This document shows positions 1 to 5,101 of a stretch of 5,244 nt of DNA, in pieces. The number at the start of each line of letters is the position of its first letter. The stretch's first letter is position 1. The notes below the pieces were generated by a model. It had not been told where the DNA came from and did not search any database. It saw nothing but the letters and a program-made list of their open reading frames with translations. The translations under genes were made by a program, and so were the position numbers. Origin of the DNA: Halarsenatibacter sp964462585 (lineage in GTDB: Bacteria > Bacillota > Halanaerobiia > Halanaerobiales > Halarsenatibacteraceae); the NCBI GenBank assembly GCA_964462585.1, contig CAYXAK010000109.1, positions 1 through 5,244 of the forward strand, in the 5' to 3' direction.

Positions 1-325
1 GAGAATCATGTCCACAGGCATGCATTCTGCCTTTATGTTCTGAAGCAAATTCAAGGCCTGTCTTCTCTTCCACCTCCAGGCCGTCCATATCCGCTCTGAT
101 GGCAAAGGTTTTGCTTTTTTCCTGCTCATCATCTTCGATCAATGCGATTACGCCGTTTTCGGCACAGCCGCTCTCGTATTCTATCCCCATCTCATCCAGC
201 TGAGTCTCGATATATTCTCTGGTTTTAGGAGTTTCCAGCCCTAATTCCGGAATTTTATGCAGATCCCTGCGCCAGCCTATGATCTGATCTTCAATTTTTT
301 GAGCTTCAGCTTTAAAATCAATCAT
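1..325 (-). CDS. M20-family (M20D-like) metallo-amidohydrolase, N-terminal part, cut by window edge
   Basis: The visible 108 codons start MIDFKAEAQKIEDQIIGWRR and show the hallmarks of the M20D amidohydrolases (hippurate / N-acyl-amino-acid / IAA-amino-acid hydrolase type). These are RRDLHKIPELGLET at residues 19-32, FAIRADMDGLEVEEKTGLEF at 74-93, and the metal-binding MHACGHD at 101-107, whose Cys104 and His106 are expected zinc/manganese ligands. Such cytosolic enzymes remove acyl or aryl groups from amino-acid conjugates; the substrate here cannot be told. Full-length members have about 390 residues, so roughly 280 lie beyond base 1. The ATG at 325 has a GGGGGA box ten bases upstream. An in-frame ATG at 343 adds six residues but lacks a ribosome binding site. 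It lies 47 bases downstream of the MATE gene with no terminator between, so co-transcription is likely. The family call is firm; the substrate is unknown. Confidence 0.93.
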   Translation of the reverse strand, partial: MIDFKAEAQKIEDQIIGWRRDLHKIPELGLETPKTREYIETQLDEMGIEYESGCAENGVIALIEDDEQEKSKTFAIRADMDGLEVEEKTGLEFASEHKGRMHACGHDS

Positions 326-372
326 TATTACCCATTCCCCCATTCAGATAGATGTTGTAATCGCTCATCAGC

Positions 373-1779
373 CTAATCCTCGATCTCCTTTGTCTGCCAG
401 GTGCCGCGCTTAAACCAGAGAATCAGAGCCAGCAGGCCCAGAACCTTGGCCAAAAATATCCCCCACCAGATGCCATCATGGCCTAAGTCCAGAGTGTAGG
501 CCAGCAGATAGGAAAAGGGAATCTGAAAACCCCAGAGGGAGAGTATGCGGAAAAATATCTGCTGTTTGGTTTTACCGGCACCGTTGAGAGCACCGCTGAG
601 AACGATCTGAGCTCCCAGAAAGATATAGGCAAAGCCCAGAATGCGCAGGATTCTGGCCCCTGTCTCCACAACTTCCGGATCATCGGTGAAAAACTGCATG
701 ATAAAGGGAGAAGCCACCAGCAGCATGAGGGCCAGCCCTAAAAGCAGCAGAGTGCTGGCACCTGTTCCCACCCAGGAAACCCGTCCGGCTTCATCGGGCT
801 GTTCGGCGCCCAGATGCTGGCCGACCATAATGCTCACCGCCCGGCCCAAGCCGAAGGCGGGCATTCTGATCATGGAGGTGATCCTGTTGGCTATCCCCCA
901 GGCGGCTACAACAACGGTTCCGAAACCTGCCACAAGCGAGGTCAGAACTGTTATGGCTATGGCTATGGCCGAATCACCCAGGGCGGCCGGCAGGCCGATG
1001 CGGAAGATTTTCTTGATCAAAAATATATCGGGGACGAAATGCCGGGGTTTTATGGTGAGATTGGTCATATCGGAGAACATGATGTAGATTCCGATAGAGC
1101 TGGCCAGAAAGCGCGATAAGACCGTAGCCCAGGCCGCACCGGCGATACCCAGATCCGGAAATATACTCCAGCCGAAGATCAGGAAGGGATCGAGTACTAT
1201 GTTGGCTATCACCGCTGCCACCTTGATCTTCATGGGGGTGACGGTATCCCCTATCCCCTCCAGACAGGCGGAAAAAACATAGTAGATAAAGATGATCGGC
1301 ACCGCCGAGACATAGATGGAAAAATAGGTGTTGGCCAGGGGCAGCACCTCAGGTTCAGCTCCGATCAGAAGCAGCATCTCCTCGCTGAAGACCCTGCCCG
1401 GCACCACAAATAAGAGCGATACGGCTATGGATAATATCAAAATCTGGCCTGCGGCCAGGCTGGCTCGCTCATGCTTTTCGGCTCCGGTATACTGGGAGAC
1501 CAGGGCTACACCCGCAATGGAAAAGCCCGCTCCCATGGAATAAACTATGAAAAGCAGGGGGAAAGAGAGCGTAATGGCGGCTAAATGTTCCGGCCCCAGC
1601 ATTCCCAGCCAGAAGGTGTCGGCCAGCTGATACATGAGATGCATGCCCTGGGCCACTATGATCGGCCAGGAGAGTTTGATCATGGTCGGTATAATCGGCT
1701 TATCGGTTAAATTTTCCCTTTCCTCTGTCTCCGCTTTATCCTGAAAAGTTTCCTCGGTCTCCTTAACTTTGGGCTGCAT
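373..1779 (-). CDS. MATE family multidrug/Na+ (or H+) antiporter
   Basis: The 468-residue product has the length and hydrophobic pattern of a 12-helix MATE exporter (MatE domain twice, about residues 33-195 and 258-420). Such proteins sit in the cytoplasmic membrane and expel cationic drugs, dyes or metabolites in exchange for Na+ or H+. Typical segments are MIKLSWPIIVAQGMHLMYQL (33-52), LADTFWLGMLGPEHLAAIT (52-70), QYTGAEKHERA (97-107) after helix 2, ANIVLDPFLIFGW (192-204) at the end of the first half, and the matching second-half motif GRAVSIMVGQHLGAEQPDEA (312-331). The first 28 residues form a charged Glu/Lys-rich cytoplasmic tail. The ATG at 1779 has a modest GGTGA box seven bases upstream. 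It follows a TetR gene after 81 bases without a terminator, the usual layout of a locally regulated efflux pump. Substrate and coupling ion cannot be read from sequence. Confidence 0.95.
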   Translation of the reverse strand: MQPKVKETEETFQDKAETEERENLTDKPIIPTMIKLSWPIIVAQGMHLMYQLADTFWLGMLGPEHLAAITLSFPLLFIVYSMGAGFSIAGVALVSQYTGAEKHERASLAAGQILILSIAVSLLFVVPGRVFSEEMLLLIGAEPEVLPLANTYFSIYVSAVPIIFIYYVFSACLEGIGDTVTPMKIKVAAVIANIVLDPFLIFGWSIFPDLGIAGAAWATVLSRFLASSIGIYIMFSDMTNLTIKPRHFVPDIFLIKKIFRIGLPAALGDSAIAIAITVLTSLVAGFGTVVVAAWGIANRITSMIRMPAFGLGRAVSIMVGQHLGAEQPDEAGRVSWVGTGASTLLLLGLALMLLVASPFIMQFFTDDPEVVETGARILRILGFAYIFLGAQIVLSGALNGAGKTKQQIFFRILSLWGFQIPFSYLLAYTLDLGHDGIWWGIFLAKVLGLLALILWFKRGTWQTKEIED

Positions 1780-1860
1780 TTATTGATCACCGTTCCCCAT
1801 TTTGTATAGTAGAAAAAACATAGCAGCAAATTATCTCTTTTGCCCTCGACAGCCAATAAC
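1780..1860 (-). promoter_or_regulatory. TetR-MATE intergenic gap, possible weak internal promoter
   Basis: The 81 bases between the regulator stop and the pump start contain no hairpin with a T-tract, so readthrough is expected. On the minus strand a TATACA box is preceded 16 bases upstream by TTTGCT. This is a poor -35, so an internal pump promoter is possible but weakly supported. Confidence 0.2.
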
Positions 1861-2451
1861 TCAGAAATTATCATTCTCTTTCTGTTTGTTATCGCTGCCG
1901 AAAAGCCTGTGCAGGAGGCCGTTGATGAAATTTTTATCCTCTTCCTGCCGTTCATACTTATCGGCCATGGTTATGATTACACAGGTTATGGTGCTGGCCA
2001 GCCTGTCCTCATCCAGCTTCTGACCTCTATTATCTTCGGGCAGATCCAGCCCGGCAAAAAGTTTTTCATATCTGCTGCGCAGCTTCCTCTTTACCTCTAC
2101 AATATTTTCTTCATCTATGACATTGTTGCGGACCAGCTCCCGGGCCACCATGCGGCGGCTTATGACCTCGTCATAGAGTGTGGAAGCAAATTCTTCCGCC
2201 CGGGCTAAATCCTCCATCTCCTCTTCCTCTATTATCTCATCCAGTCTGGCGAAGGTCTCCTGCCAGCTTCTGTTCATAACATGGCATATGAGCTCTTCCT
2301 TATCGGAAAAATAATTATATAATGTGCCTACAGCCAGCCCGGAACTCTCCGCTATCTTCTTCATGCTGGTATTCTCCAGGCCCTGCTGTGATATGAGCTC
2401 TATCACAGCCTGAAAGATCCTCTCTTCTGCATCATCGATTATCTTGGGCAC
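1861..2451 (-). CDS. TetR/AcrR-family transcriptional regulator
   Basis: The 196-residue protein has the normal TetR length. Its N-terminal DNA-binding domain is clear: a first helix around residues 8-24 (AEERIFQAVIELISQQG), then the helix-turn-helix TSMKKIAESSGLAVGTLYNY at 28-47, followed by FSDKEEL. The remainder is helical and acidic (EEEEMEDLARAEEF at 75-88) and would form the ligand-binding dimerisation domain; its sequence does not reveal the ligand. The start is GTG at 2451, chosen because a perfect AGGAGG lies seven bases upstream. It is the promoter-proximal gene of the unit with the MATE pump, so the likely role is a repressor relieved by a pump substrate. That role is inferred from position. 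A candidate operator overlaps the -10 region (see 2487-2502). The family call is very secure. Confidence 0.95.
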   Translation of the reverse strand: MPKIIDDAEERIFQAVIELISQQGLENTSMKKIAESSGLAVGTLYNYFSDKEELICHVMNRSWQETFARLDEIIEEEEMEDLARAEEFASTLYDEVISRRMVARELVRNNVIDEENIVEVKRKLRSRYEKLFAGLDLPEDNRGQKLDEDRLASTITCVIITMADKYERQEEDKNFINGLLHRLFGSDNKQKENDNF

Positions 2452-2486
2452 GGAAATTCCTCCTGTTTATACTTTGAGTTTCTTTT

Positions 2487-2502
2487 ATGAATTCCAGTTC
2501 AT
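2487..2502. promoter_or_regulatory. Candidate TetR operator
   Basis: The inverted repeat ATGAA-TTCCAG-TTCAT overlaps the -10 box and presumed start site of the regulator's promoter. A dyad of this size in this place is the usual arrangement for TetR autorepression. No second copy was found in front of the MATE gene, which fits control of the whole unit from one site. Function is inferred from position. Confidence 0.45.
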
Positions 2503-2529
2503 TATAACAGAAAGATTCGACTATGTAAA
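2501..2529 (-). promoter_or_regulatory. Sigma-A-type promoter of the TetR-MATE(-M20) unit
   Basis: On the minus strand TTTACA (2524-2529) and a perfect TATAAT (2501-2506) are separated by exactly 17 bases. Transcription would start near 2494, giving an untranslated leader of about 43 bases before the GTG start at 2451. Confidence 0.75.
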
Positions 2530-2559
2530 GTAAAACTGTTCAGCATTAAAAGCCAACAG

Positions 2560-2584
2560 AAAAACGCCGGCTGGAATGCCGGCG
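2560..2584 (-). terminator. Intrinsic terminator after the kinase gene
   Basis: On the minus strand a perfect 7-bp stem CGCCGGC/GCCGGCG with a six-base loop (ATTCCA) is followed by TTTTTCTG. It has no T-tract in the plus direction. It ends the kinase transcript and insulates the TetR promoter just downstream. Confidence 0.88.
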
Positions 2585-2588
2585 GGTG

Positions 2589-2681
2589 TCATGTATCGGC
2601 AAAGTCAATCATCTCTGCCTCAGCTTTTTCATCTATCACCAAACCATCAGCCGATAGGATTAAAAAGCAGTCTAAATGCAC
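2589..2681 (-). other. 30-codon open frame continuing in frame after the kinase stop
   Basis: Directly after the kinase TGA the same frame stays open for 30 codons (starting GTG CAT TTA) and ends in TGA just before the terminator hairpin. The peptide reads VHLDCFLILSADGLVIDEKA then EAEMIDFADT. No ribosome binding site precedes the GTG. It may be a decayed C-terminal tail, a readthrough extension, or chance. The inverted repeat TATCGGC/GCCGATA (2594-2600, 2650-2656) falls inside it. It has not been recognised as any known family. Confidence 0.25.
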
Positions 2682-3440
2682 TCAAAAAATAAAGAGCAGA
2701 GAAAGATAGGAAACAACGGCCACTGCCACGGGTACGGTGATGGTATCCAGCCCCACACGGGAGACAGCCTCTACCAGACCTGCTGTCACAGCCAGCAGCA
2801 GGGCATAAAATATCAGCCCTGCTCCAGCAGGTAAGAACTCCAGCAGAGCTGCAGGAATCAAAGAATAGTGGTGAATTCCTCCCACCAGCATAACAGTCAG
2901 CCAGGCGAGCAGTATTAAGGACAGCGTTCCTTCACAGGTCTTGGCGGGGGAAAGCACCGGGCCATTGAAATTTAAACTGCCATAGTGCTTGCCAATTACA
3001 GCAGCTGCAGCATCGCCAACCCCCCAGACCAGCACCCCGATGGCAGCATGATGGGGTTGATTTAAATAATGCCGGAAAACCAGCAGCAGAGTTGTCTGCA
3101 TTATGATAATATATATAATCTGCAGGCTAACTTCCCTTATTCTATAATTTCCCCGGCGATCCAGATCAATAATCTCAAAGGGAAGAATATATTCCTCCAG
3201 GGTTAAATATATCAGCGCCACCAGGAAAAACAGGATAATAATGGCCATGGCCACCAGCCAGCTTTGGAAAGCATAGAGCAGAATGAATATGGAGAAGCTG
3301 AAAAAAATATGATAAAATTTGCGGATCACCTCCCGGCCCAGGGGGAAAATCAGCTTGAGGCCGGTGATGACGATGAGAAAGGCCAGATAGTAGATAGCCA
3401 GCAATAAAATTGCCTGAGAATCAGCTGCCAGAGCAGACAC
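2682..3440 (-). CDS. Dolichol/phytol/diacylglycerol kinase-family membrane protein (CTP-dependent polyprenol kinase type)
   Basis: The product is a polytopic membrane protein of 252 residues from GTG at 3440. Three signatures of the SEC59/DGK1/VTE5 kinase family appear in the right order: REVIRKFYHI (residues 36-45), GDAAAAVIGKHYG with KTCEGT (142-154 and 167-172), and a C-terminal Glu plus LDTITVPVA (224 and 231-239). Characterised relatives phosphorylate a membrane lipid alcohol (dolichol, phytol, farnesol-like alcohols, diacylglycerol), usually from CTP; the substrate here is unknown. Hydrophobic segments fill most of the rest. Start choice: GTG at 3440 has GGGGAGG six bases upstream. ATG at 3446 (two residues longer) abuts that box but has AGGA at nine bases. 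A TTG at 3491 would add 17 residues and has no clear site. It is transcribed alone and ends at the terminator at 2560-2584. Confidence 0.87.
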   Translation of the reverse strand: MSALAADSQAILLLAIYYLAFLIVITGLKLIFPLGREVIRKFYHIFFSFSIFILLYAFQSWLVAMAIIILFFLVALIYLTLEEYILPFEIIDLDRRGNYRIREVSLQIIYIIIMQTTLLLVFRHYLNQPHHAAIGVLVWGVGDAAAAVIGKHYGSLNFNGPVLSPAKTCEGTLSLILLAWLTVMLVGGIHHYSLIPAALLEFLPAGAGLIFYALLLAVTAGLVEAVSRVGLDTITVPVAVAVVSYLSLLFIF

Positions 3441-3499
3441 CCACATCCTCCCCTTTCCTATCTGCACCTCTCCTATTTTATCTCCAGTCAAATTCGAAG

Positions 3500-3540
3500 T
3501 ATATTAAGTATTTTCTGTCCTTCCCTGCAAAATCCTGCCG
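3500..3540 (-). promoter_or_regulatory. Possible promoter of the kinase gene
   Basis: On the minus strand TTGCAG is followed after 18 bases by TAATAT, about 60 bases before the GTG start. Both boxes are imperfect. This is the best candidate in the divergent intergenic region, but only weakly supported. Confidence 0.3.
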
Positions 3541-3581
3541 GAATCGTAAATATTATTGAATATTATCTTCTCTTCTTCCGG

Positions 3582-3650
3582 GCGGGGTAACCCGCTCTGT
3601 CTTCTTTCCTGCCGCTGATCTGCCTGCTGCAGCCAGGCCGTCAGGGCCTG
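3582..3650. repeat. Cluster of GC-rich hairpins in the divergent intergenic region
   Basis: Three short perfect inverted repeats stand in otherwise AT-rich DNA. The first is GCGGG-GTAA-CCCGC (3582-3595), with a GNRA-type tetraloop in the plus RNA. The second is GCCTG/CAGGC around CTGCAGC (3622-3638). The third is CAGGCC-GTCAG-GGCCTG (3634-3650). The last two share the CAGGC arm and cannot form together. None is followed by a T-tract. The role is unknown. Confidence 0.4.
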
Positions 3651-3673
3651 AGAAAGGAAAAATGGATCTGATG

Positions 3674-3702
3674 TTGAATAACTAATAATAACATATTTTA
3701 AA
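3674..3702 (+). promoter_or_regulatory. Possible promoter of the acidic exported protein gene
   Basis: TTGAAT (3674-3679) and TTTAAA (3697-3702) are 17 bases apart, placing a start near 3709 and leaving about 20 bases before the GTG. The -10 is a four-of-six match, so support is moderate. Confidence 0.4.
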
Positions 3703-3728
3703 ACAAAATCTTCAGGGAGGCTAAACCA

Positions 3729-4301
3729 GTGCTGATGTTGAGGAAAGAATTTAATCCGGCAGTTTTATTTTTGATCTTTGCTTTGGGATTGATGGGATTT
3801 TGGGGGACAGCTTTGATCTCAGCTCCCCCGGCATATGCGGAAGATATAGAGGATATCAATTTCAATAAGTACGAAGCGGAGGATTTTACCATTCACTATC
3901 CTGACAGCTGGGAGCTTCAGACGGAAGAAGATCAGCATGGTAAGATCGCCGTTTTCAGCGAGGTTCCGGGCGGCTATCCCAATATAAATATTGTACAGCA
4001 GTGGGATGTGGACATGACTCTTTCCGAATATGTTGACTTCAACCTGGCGGAGATGGAGGGTTTTGAGGGTTTCGAGCTCAAGAAAAATGAAGAAAGAAAG
4101 CTGAATGAGACAGAGGCACAGGAAATGGAGTTTATCCATGATGAGATGTACACCACCCTGCGCCAGCGCCAGATTATTCTCATCGATGAAGACGATGCTT
4201 TCGTCCTGACTCACACCGATATGGAGGAGAGTTTTGCTGATAATATTGATGTTTTCCAGCACATTACGGAAGAAAAATTTGAATTCAATCCGGGAGATTA
4301 A
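3729..4301 (+). CDS. Exported, highly acidic protein of PsbP/DcrB-like appearance
   Basis: The 190-residue protein begins with a typical Sec signal peptide: Arg5/Lys6, a hydrophobic core at residues 10-31, and the cleavage motif AYA at 35-37 just before EDIED. There is no lipobox cysteine, so it should be released or loosely attached outside the membrane. The mature part opens with FTIHYPDSWELQ (53-64), the entry strand usual in PsbP/DcrB-fold bacterial proteins. Later strands (RQRQIILIDEDDAFVLTHTD, 145-164) also fit that fold. No catalytic residue is apparent. By my count the mature 153 residues carry 42 Asp/Glu against 9 Lys/Arg, fitting a salty exterior. The GTG start has GGGAGG (3715-3720) eight bases upstream; the ATG at 3735 is spaced too far. 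It is probably monocistronic. The fold assignment is tentative; function is unknown. Confidence 0.88.
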   Translation: MLMLRKEFNPAVLFLIFALGLMGFWGTALISAPPAYAEDIEDINFNKYEAEDFTIHYPDSWELQTEEDQHGKIAVFSEVPGGYPNINIVQQWDVDMTLSEYVDFNLAEMEGFEGFELKKNEERKLNETEAQEMEFIHDEMYTTLRQRQIILIDEDDAFVLTHTDMEESFADNIDVFQHITEEKFEFNPGD

Positions 4302-4302
4302 T

Positions 4303-4362
4303 ATGGATAAAAGGAAATCCGAAAGAAAATCTGATATTGAAAATTACATGACAGCGAAATAA
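4303..4362 (+). other. Possible 19-residue micro-ORF behind the acidic protein gene
   Basis: An ATG one base after the preceding stop is placed six bases behind a GGGAG box. It reads MDKRKSERKSDIENYMTAK, then stops. The spacing is good for translational coupling and the peptide is lysine-rich, unlike the acidic neighbour. The length is so short that chance is the simplest explanation; it could also be the stub of a lost gene. Confidence 0.2.
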
Positions 4363-4388
4363 GATGATGATAAAGTCAATGCGGGATG

Positions 4389-4460
4389 CCGGCCTCAGTT
4401 TGAAATGGCACATTTTGTATTTCAAGAGCGAGGAGCTCTTTCGCTGAGGCTGGTTTTATC
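4389..4460 (+). terminator. Three-way-junction RNA fold with short T-tract, likely 3' end of the acidic protein mRNA
   Basis: An outer 10-bp stem (4389-4398 with 4444-4453) encloses two more hairpins. One is TTGAAAT/ATTTCAA (4400-4406 with 4419-4425), extended by ACA/TGT across a GGC bulge. The other is GAGC-GAGGA-GCTC (4426-4438). The outer stem contains one G-U pair in the plus RNA that would be a C-A mismatch in the minus RNA, so the plus strand is the likely template reading. TTTTATC follows. It may act as a terminator or as a 3' stabilising or regulatory structure. Confidence 0.5.
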
Positions 4461-4604
4461 CTGCTTTCAGCCACCTGAAATTCCCCGGAGATTCTTCGAA
4501 ACTCGCCTCATATGGACAACCTGTCATTGTTTGACTGATCTGTCGGCGCGAAAAACAGAATGGGCGTTATTCTTTTCCTCCGTTATTCTCTGAATCTTCG
4601 GGGC

Positions 4605-4635
4605 AAAAAATAAACGCCAGCATAAACGCTGACGC
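4605..4635 (-). terminator. Second intrinsic terminator downstream of the riboswitch
   Basis: On the minus strand GCGTCAGC-GTTTAT-GCTGGCGT forms an 8-bp stem with two G-U pairs, followed by TTATTTTTTG. The two G-U pairs would be mismatches in the plus RNA, so the minus strand is the functional orientation. It marks a probable 3' end for readthrough transcripts from the riboswitch. Confidence 0.72.
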
Positions 4636-4636
4636 C

Positions 4637-4661
4637 AATAAAATGGCATGGAGGGATGCCA
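4637..4661 (-). terminator. Tandem hairpin with C-rich hexaloop just upstream of the second terminator
   Basis: On the minus strand the perfect 6-bp stem TGGCAT/ATGCCA has the loop CCCTCC and is followed by TTTTATTG. It sits eight bases ahead of the next hairpin. It may be a weak terminator, or a stem-loop exposing a sequence complementary to ribosome binding sites. Confidence 0.4.
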
Positions 4662-4680
4662 GATTACTAAGATGAGCTTA

Positions 4681-4762
4681 TTTATATATGTTTTTGAAAT
4701 CACCCTGCCAAAAGGGGGAAGCAGATAAACAGAGGGCAGGGGGATAAATAGGCATATATAAA
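4681..4762 (-). ncRNA. Long two-tier hairpin downstream of the riboswitch
   Basis: A perfect 10-bp outer stem, TTTATATATG (4681-4690) with CATATATAAA (4753-4762), encloses a perfect 7-bp inner stem, CCCTGCC (4703-4709) with GGCAGGG (4735-4741). In the minus RNA the apical loop carries CTTCCCCC. It lies between the two terminators, so only readthrough transcripts would contain it. It is not recognised as a known RNA family. Confidence 0.35.
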
Positions 4763-4797
4763 ACATTTCCGCCCGGCAAATGAAAGTCACACTGCAT

Positions 4798-4837
4798 AAA
4801 AATTAAAAATTCCCAACCCGATGGATGATGGTTGGGA
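4798..4837 (-). terminator. Riboswitch-proximal intrinsic terminator
   Basis: On the minus strand the 8-bp stem TCCCAACC/GGTTGGGA (4837-4830 with 4818-4811), with an 11-base loop, is followed by ATTTTTAATTTTT. It starts about 80 bases after the aptamer, a plausible place for a transcription-terminating expression platform. I did not find a convincing antiterminator partner, so riboswitch control of this stem is an inference. Confidence 0.8.
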
Positions 4838-4839
4838 GC

Positions 4840-4880
4840 AAAAATTGGCATAATCATATCTTCTGAATTAACCAATTTCC
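4840..4880 (-). promoter_or_regulatory. Hairpin between aptamer and terminator (candidate expression-platform element)
   Basis: In the minus RNA GGAAATTGG (4880-4872) pairs with CCAATTTTT (4848-4840): nine pairs with two G-U, and a loop of 23 bases. It lies two bases before the terminator stem. In addition CTGCATA (minus strand, 4909-4903) can pair with TATGCAG (4798-4792) beyond the terminator, enclosing both hairpins. Confidence 0.4.
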
Positions 4881-4914
4881 TACCACCCTTGCCAGCGAGG
4901 AGTATGCAGGATCT

Positions 4915-5101
4915 ATAATCAGGCAGGTCTTCTGACTCCTGACATTACAGGCGAACTTTTGCCTTCCCCGGAAATTAAAAAAAGACAAAATGCCGAGTGG
5001 CAGTGGATCCGTTCGCCCCGTCAGTTACAGTGGCGGGCCCGTTCAGGTTTTTCACCTGATTCCCTATTCTCCTCCGACCGTAGCCGGAGGCACCTGATTA
5101 T
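4915..5101 (-). promoter_or_regulatory. Cobalamin (adenosylcobalamin-type) riboswitch aptamer
   Basis: Read on the minus strand, the conserved cobalamin aptamer elements appear in order. They are the closing stem P1 (ATAATCAGG with CCTGATTAT, 5101-5093 with 4923-4915), AGGGAATCAGGTGAAAAACC, the core CGCCACTGTAACTG, then CCACTG, GGGAAGGC, and the B12 box GTCAGAAGACCTGCC (4936-4922). The length of 187 bases is normal. Such aptamers fold on binding coenzyme B12 and usually switch off downstream B12 synthesis or uptake genes by terminating transcription or hiding the ribosome binding site. A terminator follows about 80 bases away, but no B12-related gene follows within the window. Confidence 0.95.

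Larger units (their letters stand above)
4302..4914. other. 613-base stretch without a convincing protein gene
   Basis: No open frame here has a good start, ribosome binding site and family resemblance. Short minus-strand frames at 4524-4790 and 4678-4875 run through terminator hairpins and have no recognisable motifs. The stretch holds the plus-strand three-way junction (4389-4460) and a chain of minus-strand hairpins downstream of the riboswitch (4605-4880). It reads as RNA-level sequence or a decayed gene. Confidence 0.6.

Noticed and set aside
641..1119. Plus-strand open frames of 148 and 101 codons opposite the MATE gene
   Set aside because: They lie antisense to a clear MATE gene and have low-complexity, non-protein-like composition with no family resemblance or ribosome binding site.
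1707..1955. Minus-strand 82-codon frame bridging the TetR and MATE genes
   Set aside because: It overlaps both real genes in another frame and shows no domain; it is a shadow.
1840..2208. Plus-strand 122-codon frame opposite TetR
   Set aside because: It is the complement of the TetR gene, without its own promoter or motif.
3819..4262. Minus-strand 147-codon frame opposite the acidic protein gene
   Set aside because: The plus-strand gene has a signal peptide and a strong ribosome binding site; the reverse frame has neither. It could be covered by antisense RNA but is unlikely to be translated.
4564..4588. Direct repeat CGTTATTCT, two copies
   Set aside because: Nine bases twice in AT-rich noncoding DNA is within chance, with no further copies to suggest an array.
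4637..4661. Dual hexaloop ANTAR-binding element as in EutX
   Set aside because: The loops are CCCTCC and GTTTAT, which lack the A at position 1 and G at position 4 expected of ANTAR targets.
4576..4683. Minus-strand hydrophobic stretch (HAILLASAFMLAFIFC) as a small lipoprotein or membrane peptide
   Set aside because: The frame has no ATG or GTG start with a ribosome binding site, and the two tandem terminator hairpins explain the sequence better. A remnant of a lost gene remains possible.
4681..4762. Terminal inverted repeats of a small mobile element
   Set aside because: No flanking target-site duplication or transposase is seen, and the AT-rich arms fit an RNA hairpin equally well.
4524..4875. 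Minus-strand frames of 88 and 65 codons after the riboswitch as the regulated gene
   Set aside because: Both run through intrinsic terminator stems, lack ribosome binding sites and show no known B12-related motif such as those of CbiM, CbtB or BtuB.
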